DNA from: Lentisphaerota bacterium
GTDB lineage: Bacteria > Verrucomicrobiota > Lentisphaeria > Victivallales > Victivallaceae
Assembly: GCA_017134815.1 (NCBI GenBank)
Contig: CP071032.1
Location: 682,001 to 746,000, forward strand
DNA length: 64,000 nucleotides
Reading direction: 5' to 3'
The position numbers were made by a program, and so were the translations under genes. Positions 56,349-64,000 of this stretch are shown here, in pieces; positions within the stretch are counted from its first letter, which is position 1, and every line of letters begins with the position of its first letter. Below the pieces are notes generated by a model. The model did not search any database. It worked only from the letters and a program-made list of their open reading frames with translations, and was not told where the DNA came from.

Positions 56349-56834
56349 TTATGGCTTTCCATAAGATTTATCCATTTCTTTGAAAAGGTCATTAGAGTTT
56401 GCCAACTTTTCACTTTTTGCAGCATTTAGCTTCCTTGAACTAAATGATTCATTCCACATACCAAAAACTTTTGGAACTTCTATTAAGTAAATGCCACTTC
56501 GCTTATAAAACTTATTAACTATCCCTTTCATAGCCAGGTAGCTATCGAAAACAAAGTTACAATAATCCTTGATTACTGGGGGTAATTTATCAGAAATGTA
56601 TTTTGCAGCTCTAACAGCAACTGCCATTTGACGATAGGAATTACGCATTAGTATTCTTGCTTCATCTGCCTTACTTACAGCATTCTCTAACTCTTCCATT
56701 GTGGTTTCATGATTTTTAGCCAAGGTGTATAACCCTTCGAAAACTGCTATTGTATTTTTTGCTTTCGATCTCGCAACTTTTATTTTTTTCATCAAATCAT
56801 GTCCATGATATAAATTGCTCATAATTGTATTCAC
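56349..56834 (-). CDS. Hypothetical protein, third gene of tail-like operon
   Basis: 161 residues, mostly helical and basic (KKIKVARSKAKNTIAVFEGLY, ENAVSKADEARILMRNSYRQMAVAVRAAKY); no family recognised. The annotated start is GTG at 56834; ATG at 56822 is an alternative. It lies 14 bases after the preceding gene, so it probably belongs to the same operon. By position behind a tail-tube-like gene it could be a tail assembly or chaperone protein, but nothing in the sequence shows that. Confidence 0.6.
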   Translation of the reverse strand: MNTIMSNLYHGHDLMKKIKVARSKAKNTIAVFEGLYTLAKNHETTMEELENAVSKADEARILMRNSYRQMAVAVRAAKYISDKLPPVIKDYCNFVFDSYLAMKGIVNKFYKRSGIYLIEVPKVFGMWNESFSSRKLNAAKSEKLANSNDLFKEMDKSYGKP

Positions 56835-56848
56835 AACATCTTTCTTAG

Positions 56849-57154
56849 CTAAAATTTTGCAAGTTCTCCTCTAGTCAATGCTCTTTTTATTGAAGAATTT
56901 TCAGTGATTTTAATATACATTTTTTCAAATATTTTGTTGGCGTCTTCCATTCTTTTGTCATGCTTAGCCACCAAATATGACTTTATATGTGGAATCATCT
57001 TATCATAATACTCATATACAAAGTCAAAAGATGATATTCCATCGTCATATTTTTTTAATTCCTTTAATGACATTGCCGCTTTTTCTCTAATTATGTTCAT
57101 AAGTGCTGCTTTTTTCGAAGGCACCATCACTTTTTCTTTTTTTGTCTCTGCCAT
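56849..57154 (-). CDS. Small hypothetical protein, second gene of tail-like operon
   Basis: 101 residues, charged and helical (KKAALMNIIREKAAMSLKELKKYDD, YDKMIPHIKSYLVAKHDKRMEDANKIFEKMYIK). ATG 57154 with GGGAG 6 bases upstream is preferred over an in-frame GTG at 57172. Its size and position directly after a tail-tube-like gene recall phage tail-assembly chaperones, but no sequence motif supports that. Confidence 0.65.
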   Translation of the reverse strand: MAETKKEKVMVPSKKAALMNIIREKAAMSLKELKKYDDGISSFDFVYEYYDKMIPHIKSYLVAKHDKRMEDANKIFEKMYIKITENSSIKRALTRGELAKF

Positions 57155-57173
57155 CTTAAACTCCCATAACACC

Positions 57174-58058
57174 TTATATAATTACGTTTATATAAATTTC
57201 CCCAATAGAATTAACTCTTCCATTACCTGCTTCTTCAGACCCCAAACCAATTAAATGCTTCAAAATAGCACTGGTTTTTATTATGCCGTCAGTATGAATT
57301 AACTCTTTCCCGTATTCCGGTAATAGCCTATCAAGTTTATTTATTAATTGCAAAACACAATCCCGCTCTTCATAACGGCAAAAGAACTTAATATCAAATT
57401 CCTGAAAGCCTGGAATATTTGAAGCACTTTTGCCTATAATAGCTACCCCACAGCCATTGACTCCAAAAGGCAGGCCTCCTCGGAAGATTTCTTTGTCAAC
57501 CTCTAAGTTCAATTTGTCGGCTATGTAGCTGGTTAAGGCACGTTCAAATTGTATCATGTCTATGTTTTCGTGCCTGGTTAATTCCAGCCTTTCAGCTTCG
57601 TCAACGTCAAACTTCTTGAAAAGGATTCCTTCAGAATCAGGAAAAGCTTCAAACCTCAAGGTCAAGGTGTGCTCTTCTGTTTCGTGGAAAGCGTATTTAG
57701 TGTCGATTTCAAGCGCTGCGTTCGGTAGGCAGTAACCAACGATGTCCATCGTATTATAAGGTATCAGTTTTAATTCACCACCATCTCGGGTAATATCATG
57801 TGCCAGTTTACTTGCACCAAGCTGACCGCTGTTGCCGAGAATTGTGCCAATTCCGGCATCAATTGCTTTGATTTCAGCGTCAACCGTTACTTTCATACCA
57901 TGAACACGTTTTGCCAGCAGCTGAGAATAGCTTTGCGCAGCTGTCCGTTCGTGGTAAGTTGACTCGATGTTAATTAACGGACCACCTACAGTTCCGCCCA
58001 GGTGAATGCCTTTATAAACGATTGCGCAACTGCCGACCTTGAAATTCTCTGTACTCAT
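57174..58058 (-). CDS. Phage tail-tube-like protein with a tail-terminator-like C-terminal part
   Basis: About 294 residues. The first 150 follow the pattern of phage major tail (tube) proteins: VGSCAIVYKGIHLGGTVGG, an early YHERTAAQSYSQ strand, KVTVDAEIKAID, and TLTLRFEAFPDSEG. The last 120 (ERALTSYIADKLNLEVDKE, EFDIKFFCRYEERDCVLQLI, GKELIHTDGIIKTSAI, INVII) resemble small tail-terminator or neck proteins. The two are normally separate genes. ATG 58058 (GGAG 6 bases upstream) or 58070 (GGAG 8 bases upstream) are both plausible. First gene of the operon. No capsid, portal, sheath or baseplate genes are near. Family similarity is judged by eye only. Confidence 0.6.
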   Translation of the reverse strand: MSTENFKVGSCAIVYKGIHLGGTVGGPLINIESTYHERTAAQSYSQLLAKRVHGMKVTVDAEIKAIDAGIGTILGNSGQLGASKLAHDITRDGGELKLIPYNTMDIVGYCLPNAALEIDTKYAFHETEEHTLTLRFEAFPDSEGILFKKFDVDEAERLELTRHENIDMIQFERALTSYIADKLNLEVDKEIFRGGLPFGVNGCGVAIIGKSASNIPGFQEFDIKFFCRYEERDCVLQLINKLDRLLPEYGKELIHTDGIIKTSAILKHLIGLGSEEAGNGRVNSIGEIYINVII

Positions 58059-58362
58059 TTGAGTCTCCATCTTTTGTGCTCCGTAATACGAAGATCATTG
58101 CACCAGCCTTTAGCTGGCCGGATGATGCTTTTCAACCATATGTCAAAAAGCTTTGCATATACAAAAAATGTCAACCTTGCTCTATTAAGCTGAACAGTTA
58201 CTTCAAATTAAATTTTCAACCGCTGCTTTATGGTGCAAACATATATCCAAAATGAACAGGTATAGCGCTCGGTATTTATCGACTTCATTATATATTGCAT
58301 TCTATAATAATTACTGTATCTTTATTTCTTGAAGTTAATCAGCTGATTCAAAGGAGAAAAAA
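58059..58362. other. Divergent intergenic region, about 300 bases
   Basis: Separates the tail-like operon (minus) from the thioesterase gene (plus). No further gene seen; it must contain promoters for both. Confidence 0.4.
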
Positions 58363-58773
58363 ATGCCGAAACTCAAACTTAAGCCGCTGGATAATTATAC
58401 TTTCAGTATAGATATTCCAGTGCGCATCAATGACATCAATTATGGAAACCATCTGGGCAATCACAATCTGGTTTCTATCCTGCATGAAGCCCGCTTCAGA
58501 TTTATACAGTCTCTTGGTTTCGAGGATGAACGCGACGCAGGTATTATTATGCAGGATCTGGCAGTAAATTATAAACTGGAATCATTCTGTAATGATATCC
58601 TGACGGTCCATGTCGGGGTTGGCGAAGTTTCAAAAGTGACATTGAGAATGTTCTATATGATAGAAAACCAGGACAACAAGCTGGTAGCACTTGCGGAAAC
58701 CGGTCTGGCTTTTCTGGACTATGAAACCAGAAAAATTGTCATTGTTCCGGAAAAACTCAGGTCATGCTGTTAA
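58363..58773 (+). CDS. Hot-dog fold acyl-CoA thioesterase (4HBT type)
   Basis: 136 residues of the 4-hydroxybenzoyl-CoA thioesterase family: VRINDINYGNHLGNHNLVSILHEARFRFI aligns with the family's VRxxDxDxxGHVxNxxYxxxxEExR pattern (family Asp present, Tyr-Gly replacing Met-Gly). Hydrolyses a thioester, probably an acyl-CoA; substrate unknown. ATG follows AAGGAG with standard spacing. Composition is back to that of core genes. Confidence 0.87.
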   Translation: MPKLKLKPLDNYTFSIDIPVRINDINYGNHLGNHNLVSILHEARFRFIQSLGFEDERDAGIIMQDLAVNYKLESFCNDILTVHVGVGEVSKVTLRMFYMIENQDNKLVALAETGLAFLDYETRKIVIVPEKLRSCC

Positions 58774-58877
58774 GCTTTTAAAAGCTGATGCCGGAGATCT
58801 TGTTTATCAAAAGTTGCCTGCAGCCTTTTTAGAAACTGTCTCCGGCAAACATAGCCGCAGCTGAAAAAACTCAATAT

Positions 58878-59816
58878 TCAGCGTTTGTACGCTACAACAG
58901 TGGGAAAGATTTTTGCTTTATCATAGATAAACTTAATATCTTTATACCCGATATCATTAAGCATTGTTTCCATCTCAGACCTGGTTGAGAAATTTTGCCA
59001 GATGGAGCCGAGTACCGATGTAAAAATAGCCATACCTCTTTTCAGCGCCTCGCAATCAATCTTGCTCATATCCCATTCACATAATTCGCCAGAGCCAGGC
59101 GGATAAGCAATATAGCTGGTCACCAGTTTACCGTTTGGTTTTAAACTGTTGTAAAAAGCCTGATAAAGAGCTGAAACCCTGGCTTTATCGGACTCATAAA
59201 TATTCAGCCCGTTGCTGGAGACAAGATCAAACTTATCTTTGCAGGGCAGTTCCCAGGCATCACAATGCATGGTGTGAGTAAACTGTGCTAAATTCATTTT
59301 TTCTGCAAGCCGAATCGAATACTTTAAAGACTCCTCATCAAGGTCAATGCCGTAAAGCGCTATATTTTTGATCTTGCTGAAGTCAAGATAAAGCAACTCT
59401 CCAAGTAAGCCGCCGGGGATGCAGGCAAGTTCAGCATTTTCCCTGACACATTTGTTGTTTTCCTCAAGAAAAATCCTGTACCGCTGCTGCGTGGCCAGAG
59501 TAATAACACCTTTGCTGAAAATAAAAGATTCCAATTCGGTTAACTCTGAACCATCACTGCTCTTATTAGTGATTTGACTGTTTTCCGGGAATTGCAGCAT
59601 ATAATGAGTCCAGAACCCATTAAAGCCGCCATTGTTTTTGATTAGAAACCTTCCGGCTTCAAACTTAGTCAAATCTTCAAGAATCTGTAGTTGTTCGTCA
59701 ACAGAAGCAAAGGTCGTATCATTGTTATCCAGTATGTTTCGTTTCAGCATATCAACTGCCTGAGAAAAGTCCTGATCAATATCGCCGTGTGATATAATAT
59801 TCTTGCTGTTCGTCAT
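58878..59816 (-). CDS. Class I SAM-dependent methyltransferase
   Basis: 312 residues. After a helical N-terminal part (about 1-120) comes a Rossmann methyltransferase: motif I region LACIPGGLLGELLYLD (degenerate, Pro-Gly-Gly), acidic ALYGIDLDEESL, MHCDAWELP, FDLVSSNGLNIYE, and LKPNGKLVTSYI. The substrate is not evident; small-molecule methylation is the default guess. ATG 59816 has GAGGA 5 bases upstream. Confidence 0.85.
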   Translation of the reverse strand: MTNSKNIISHGDIDQDFSQAVDMLKRNILDNNDTTFASVDEQLQILEDLTKFEAGRFLIKNNGGFNGFWTHYMLQFPENSQITNKSSDGSELTELESFIFSKGVITLATQQRYRIFLEENNKCVRENAELACIPGGLLGELLYLDFSKIKNIALYGIDLDEESLKYSIRLAEKMNLAQFTHTMHCDAWELPCKDKFDLVSSNGLNIYESDKARVSALYQAFYNSLKPNGKLVTSYIAYPPGSGELCEWDMSKIDCEALKRGMAIFTSVLGSIWQNFSTRSEMETMLNDIGYKDIKFIYDKAKIFPTVVAYKR

Positions 59817-60176
59817 TTTATTCCTCAAATAAACAGAGTTTTAGATCTTGCCTTTCCAATCAAGTCAACCTCATGCATAGAGTTGTAATGTAAATATATT
59901 AGCTGATTTTCCAAGTATTGCACTACCTTTTTTTCTAATTTTATTACGGTACCTTTATTTTAGAGCAGCTGCTTAAGCCACGAATTTATAATTTTATGAA
60001 ATTGCTCTATGCGGTTACAGCCTTATAACCTTTTGAACATTAAAAATGCATGAAATGTTAATTTATTAATTGCATTAGTACACTAATATACTATATTAAT
60101 AATCTGGGTGCAACTTATGCGTATATTTTTTTATTCAATTTTTAAAGCACTTTAGTAGTGTTAAGAGGTATCTGTT
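59817..60176. other. Divergent intergenic region, 360 bases
   Basis: AT-rich; no gene, repeat or RNA structure seen beyond promoter-like AT tracts. AGAGG precedes the GH18 start. Confidence 0.4.
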
Positions 60177-61136
60177 ATGGAAAAAGTATTATCTGTTTTT
60201 GCCGCCTGTCTTTGCGGTCTCACATTTTTCGCTCCAGGCACAGTCTGCGCAGAAGATTCAACTGACAGCAGTTTTCCGACAGAGGTGTTTGCTCCCTATG
60301 TCGACACGTGTGACTGGCCAATATATGATTTGTCTGATATATATGAAAAAACCGGACAGAAATATTATACTCTGGCATTTGTTGTATCGGACAGCGATGG
60401 ACAGGGTATTCCGACATTTGGCGGTTATACAGAGTATTCTGTCGCCAATGAGCATTATATGGACCAGGTGGAATACATTCGCGGCAAAGGCGGCGATGTC
60501 ATTGTCAGTTTTGGAGGTGCCATAAACACATCACTGGCAAGTGCTATTGATGATGTTGACACCTTGGCAGACACCTATCAGTATGTGGTCGATACCTATA
60601 GTTTGAAGTGGATAGATTTTGATATTGAAACTGACATCAGCGATACAACAGTTGTTGACCGCCGCAATCAGGCAATCAAAATTCTGCAGGATAATAACCC
60701 TGACCTGCAAGTCTCATACACTTTGCCTGTAATGCCTTCAGGCCTTACAGATACGGGTTTGGCTGTAATATCCAACGCCCTTGAAAACGGGGTACGGGTA
60801 GATTGTGTCAATATTATGACCATGGATTACGGCATTGGAGGTGATATGGGGGAAAATGCTATCGAAGCAATGGACAGTCTGCACTCTCAACTGGAAGAGT
60901 TGTACGAGGAAGCCTCGCAGTCAAAAGACTCAGGTGAAATATGGGCAATGATAGGGGCAACGCCAATGATCGGGCAAAATGATGTCAGTTCCGAATATTT
61001 CTCTACCGATGATGCTGAGGAAGTTTTGGAATATGCAACAGAAAACAATATCAAACTTCTGTCGATGTGGTCCGTCAACAACGATGATTCAAACTACAGT
61101 TATACCACAATATTTGACCAGTTTACATCTTCGTAA
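60177..61136 (+). CDS. Secreted GH18-family chitinase-like protein
   Basis: 319 residues with an N-terminal signal peptide (cleavage near VCA-ED, residues 24-26). The GH18 barrel shows FAPYVDTCDW, YTLAFVVSDSDG, VIVSFGGAINTSL, the active-site strand KWIDFDIET (Asp147, Asp149, Glu151), VSYTLPVMPSG, VNIMTMDYG, and MIGATPMIG. The first Asp of the usual DxxDxDxE signature is Lys144, but the DxDxE core including the acid/base Glu is intact. Resembles the ChiD-like branch. Exported, probably acting on chitin or peptidoglycan-type glycans. Confidence 0.87.
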   Translation: MEKVLSVFAACLCGLTFFAPGTVCAEDSTDSSFPTEVFAPYVDTCDWPIYDLSDIYEKTGQKYYTLAFVVSDSDGQGIPTFGGYTEYSVANEHYMDQVEYIRGKGGDVIVSFGGAINTSLASAIDDVDTLADTYQYVVDTYSLKWIDFDIETDISDTTVVDRRNQAIKILQDNNPDLQVSYTLPVMPSGLTDTGLAVISNALENGVRVDCVNIMTMDYGIGGDMGENAIEAMDSLHSQLEELYEEASQSKDSGEIWAMIGATPMIGQNDVSSEYFSTDDAEEVLEYATENNIKLLSMWSVNNDDSNYSYTTIFDQFTSS

Positions 61137-61147
61137 ATTAAAAAAAA

Positions 61148-61182
61148 TTCAGACTGATGTCAGAATCTGTCATCAGTCTGAA
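61148..61182. terminator. Bidirectional terminator between convergent genes
   Basis: Perfect 12-base arms (TTCAGACTGATG/CATCAGTCTGAA) with an 11-base loop. On the minus strand a T-run follows, so it ends the L,D-transpeptidase transcript and probably also the GH18 transcript. Confidence 0.85.
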
Positions 61183-61200
61183 ACAAACACTTCAAGGAAA

Positions 61201-61773
61201 CTAAGATAATTTTGCAGCGATATCCTCGTACTTAATGTACACCAGAGTTCCCACCGAGACCATATTAAATAGTTCAATGATGTCTTTATTCTTCATTCTG
61301 ATACATCCATGAGATGCTCGCTCGCCAATCAGTCCCTCTTCAGGTGTCCCGTGTATATAAATATATCTTTTAAAGGAGTTATTGTTAACTTTATCCTCCA
61401 GTCCTTTCAGCCACATGATCCTGGTCAATACCAGATCGCCCTTGACCACGGTTCTCTGGGTGTAAACCTGGGATACTTTATGAGTATTAACCCTGCCTTT
61501 AAAAATTGTGCCAAGCGGGGCGTGCGCTCCAATTTTTTTGGCTATTACATGCTCACCAATCGGAGTTTTATTACTACCGTACTTATTACCAATACCATAT
61601 TTTGAGCTTGATATTCGGTAAGATTTTAAAACATCATCGTTTTTGTCCAGCAAATACAGCTTCTGCTTCTTAATACTTATTACAATCTTGTACTTATCTG
61701 CACTGCCCCCAACAGCCGAATAACACCCTATTGAAAAAGCCAGCAGCATCAATAAGAGAATTAATTTTCTCAT
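61201..61773 (-). CDS. L,D-transpeptidase lipoprotein (YkuD domain)
   Basis: About 190 residues. The N-terminal signal ends in FSIGC (Cys17), suggesting a lipoprotein. The YkuD domain (about 30-190) carries the catalytic motif HGTPEEGLIGERASHGCIRM with the nucleophile Cys. Expected to form 3-3 peptidoglycan cross-links or attach proteins to the wall in the periplasm. ATG 61773 has GGAG 6 bases upstream and is preferred over ATG 61785. Convergent with the GH18 gene. Confidence 0.9.
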   Translation of the reverse strand: MRKLILLLMLLAFSIGCYSAVGGSADKYKIVISIKKQKLYLLDKNDDVLKSYRISSSKYGIGNKYGSNKTPIGEHVIAKKIGAHAPLGTIFKGRVNTHKVSQVYTQRTVVKGDLVLTRIMWLKGLEDKVNNNSFKRYIYIHGTPEEGLIGERASHGCIRMKNKDIIELFNMVSVGTLVYIKYEDIAAKLS

Positions 61774-62471
61774 CCAAAACTCCATAAATTAAATGTTCAA
61801 CCAAACATGCGGTCAGGTTGCATTTAGACCTTGCTGATATTTTATCCCCAGATCATACACAACAAATCTGAATTTAGCCATTAATTCCGGAAAAACAACC
61901 TGAACATTCAGAGAATATGGAAATCAAACCTCAAAGGTACATCAATTTCTTAAGGCATGTGAATTTTCTGGTTTTCTTTAACTTGAGAAAACCTCTTTCT
62001 TATTTTTTATAATAAATAAAGCTCAAACAACAACTGCACAAGTCAGCTGGAAAAGAATTTCAGCCACACTCAAGATATTTATTTTTAAATAATTACAATT
62101 ACAGGTATTATTTATATTCTGATAAACACACTGCAGTCAAATACAAGAGGCAGTGTATAAAGGCACAATAATCAGGAACAAAAACTACCTGCATCACTAC
62201 TAATATCTATACGTCAAGCAGTAGAAAAGCTGCAGTATTATTGGCTAAACATTTAAACTTAAAAAGTAAAAGAAGATTTTTATAAGCAATATTTCAACCA
62301 GGAAAACTTCAATTTTTAAGAATAAGGACTAAAGACAACAGCAGGTTTTGAAAAGACTTCTCAAATGGACAGTCCAGCTTATAAGATAAAGTTTCCGGAT
62401 AATATTTACTTTATCAGATAAGTTGGAAACGCTTTAATTCAACAGCAATATTCATAATGAAAGGTCTCAGG
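61774..62471. other. Gene-poor intergenic region, about 700 bases
   Basis: Divergent spacer between the L,D-transpeptidase and the large unknown ORF. AT-rich; no convincing ORF on either strand, no RNA gene, and no clear repeats. A short AAAGG precedes the next start. Confidence 0.4.
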
Positions 62472-64000
62472 ATGCCAAGACTATTTAATTCGGTATTCTT
62501 CTCTGGCAGAAAGAAAGATAAACAGCAAACCTCCCGCTCCAGCGACTTCCAAACTCAGCGTAGTCACACCTCATCGCCATGGATTCTGCAGGCCTTGAAC
62601 TATATATTTGCCAGGAAACTTGCCGAGGTTTATAAGGCGGAAGAAATGATGCTTTACCAGATTAAGTGGTCAAAACTTATGCCTGCTCAAGCCAGACGCC
62701 CAAAAGATTACGCTCAATACATAAAAAAAATGGAGCAGATCAGTGAAATAAGGGACTACCTGCGCTGCCAGCCGGAAGACATAGTTAACTATTTTATGCG
62801 TAACGGGCTTGAGCTGCAGGGAAACGCAAACGGCTTCATTAAAAGCAAAGGTATCGGCAAAGAGCTTATCGGAGCTGTAGATATATTGAAAATAATTAAT
62901 CCATTCAGCTATTCAGAAGACCTCTCATTTGGCAGAAGCGGCAGTATAGATTTATCAGCGTCCCCTTCACTGAGGCTTGGAGCCGGGGTAAAGTATGGCA
63001 AGAATCGTGCCTCTTTCCTGTTGCAGTATGCCCTCCCCGATGAAAAATGCCTCAGGATGCATAACATCTGTCCGGGTTTGCCGGAATCAAAAAGTTTTTT
63101 TGGCAAATGCTTCTGGAATATGAAAGGATACCGGATTGAAAAAAACCTCAATGCGGCATTCAGCCTGGGAGCAAGGGCGGCAGCCAAGGTGGAGTACGGC
63201 CCTTCTGCAAACGGAAAGACGGTATATGGTGACTTTGATTATGCCCAGTTTAATACCTCTGCCGGACTGCAGGCAGCATTTGACTTGTCGCTGGACGCAG
63301 TTGCATGTGCAGCCTCTCGTGGAGTTGAAAACCTGGTTTTCACAAGCGACAGAGCGGCGTATTTCAAAGATGAGTCAATGATGAGAATGTGCATTGAAAA
63401 TGATATTCTGAATGCCCTGCAAACTTATGATTTTTATGCCAACATGAAATATCAGGATGAAAGATCAGTATTTGAGAATCAGATTTTTCCGCCGGACATA
63501 CTTAGGGTTCATTCTTTTAATTCGAAATTTGCTAACAGATACCCGGGTTACTTGTACATACTTACAACCCGGAGCGGCTACACAATGAATTTCGGTCAGG
63601 TCGAAGCATCTTCTGACGTTAACGTCAACGCTAAATTCCAGCCGCTTGCAAATGCTGGCGACGGCACCTATTTAAGTGAAGACCATGTATTGAATTCAAC
63701 AGCAGTAAAAGCGACTCTTATTGATGCAAAGGCCAAAGCCTATGTCCATCAGCGTAAAGCAAATTACAAGCAGAGAAAGTACAGGCTTCGCCTGCCGTTC
63801 AGTCCTTACCCGGAAAGTGGAAAATTATACTATTATAATCAGGATACCGAGATAATTTACACTAAGGAAAAAGCATATTCATTTCTGGGATATACCGCTG
63901 AGATGAGCAAACTGTGCAGTCTGGAATTCTCCAGCGAAATGATGCCGGATACTTCCGGCTGGAAAGACTTTAAACATAACCTGAGTAAGCAGTCACCCGC
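62472..64000 (+). CDS. Large protein of unknown function (partial, runs off right edge)
   Basis: A continuous frame of 509 codons with no stop to the window end. No signal peptide: the start is MPRLFNSVFFSGRKKDKQ, Ser/Arg-rich. A helical part (about 30-120; KAEEMMLYQIKWSKLMPAQ, YIKKMEQISEIRDYLR) leads to a segment with alternating patterns such as IDLSASPSLRLGAGVKYG and AGLQAAFDLSLDAVA, suggestive of beta-structure. I do not recognise the family. ATG 62472 follows AAAGG by about 7 bases. Codon use looks like the core genome rather than the AT-rich island. Confidence 0.7.
   Translation, partial: MPRLFNSVFFSGRKKDKQQTSRSSDFQTQRSHTSSPWILQALNYIFARKLAEVYKAEEMMLYQIKWSKLMPAQARRPKDYAQYIKKMEQISEIRDYLRCQPEDIVNYFMRNGLELQGNANGFIKSKGIGKELIGAVDILKIINPFSYSEDLSFGRSGSIDLSASPSLRLGAGVKYGKNRASFLLQYALPDEKCLRMHNICPGLPESKSFFGKCFWNMKGYRIEKNLNAAFSLGARAAAKVEYGPSANGKTVYGDFDYAQFNTSAGLQAAFDLSLDAVACAASRGVENLVFTSDRAAYFKDESMMRMCIENDILNALQTYDFYANMKYQDERSVFENQIFPPDILRVHSFNSKFANRYPGYLYILTTRSGYTMNFGQVEASSDVNVNAKFQPLANAGDGTYLSEDHVLNSTAVKATLIDAKAKAYVHQRKANYKQRKYRLRLPFSPYPESGKLYYYNQDTEIIYTKEKAYSFLGYTAEMSKLCSLEFSSEMMPDTSGWKDFKHNLSKQSP

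Overview
The window is a chromosomal segment of roughly 45-48% GC by eye, apart from one clearly AT-rich stretch. It comes from a Gram-negative-type bacterium that makes cobalamin anaerobically and catabolises myo-inositol. Envelope genes (MsbA-like exporter, UppP, MurC-like ligase, MreB, lipoproteins), frequent gene fusions and a domain style I associate with the PVC superphylum make Lentisphaerota or a relative my best guess. That placement is inference; no rRNA is present.

Region 1 (1-20040) is a tetrapyrrole/cobalamin locus. A minus-strand operon opens with a cobalamin riboswitch (about 9437-9562). It runs cbiK (with a signal peptide), cbiL, a sirC-hemA fusion, a hemC-cobA-hemD fusion whose HemC part lacks its C-terminal domain, hemB, hemL and a cobD-cobQ fusion cut by the left edge. 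Everything from glutamyl-tRNA to precorrin-2 and cobalt insertion therefore appears committed to B12. A divergent plus-strand operon carries the adenosyltransferase gene, cbiC, cbiD, cbiET, cbiFG, cbiH and cbiA. A convergent BtuFCD-type ABC importer follows.

Region 2 (20646-31953) is an inositol operon: transporter, iolG, a transaldolase-family gene, iolB, iolD, iolE, a second iolG-like gene and iolA, followed by a convergent ROK regulator. The usual kinase IolC and aldolase IolJ are absent. The transaldolase-like protein has Gln where transaldolases have their proton-relay Glu. I infer a kinase-free variant of the pathway; this is the most interesting metabolic observation.

Region 3 (32135-53903) is mostly housekeeping: B12-dependent methionine synthase with a separately encoded reactivation domain, two XRE regulators, an SDR, UppP, ProC, a GT2 glycosyltransferase, a class III adenylate cyclase, a Cys-rich small ORF, HisG, an aminotransferase/exporter/Mur ligase operon, an RlmD-type rRNA methyltransferase, RadC, a HAD hydrolase, MreB, TsaB and a membrane-anchored unknown.

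Region 4 (53974-64000) begins at a tRNA-Leu and looks like an accessory region. It holds short repeats, an AT-rich non-coding stretch with a cluster of TTTTACCCC palindromes, a TPR lipoprotein and a three-gene phage-tail-like operon (tail-tube-like plus tail-terminator-like protein and two unknowns). A thioesterase, a methyltransferase, a secreted GH18 protein, an L,D-transpeptidase lipoprotein and the first 509 codons of a large unknown protein follow.
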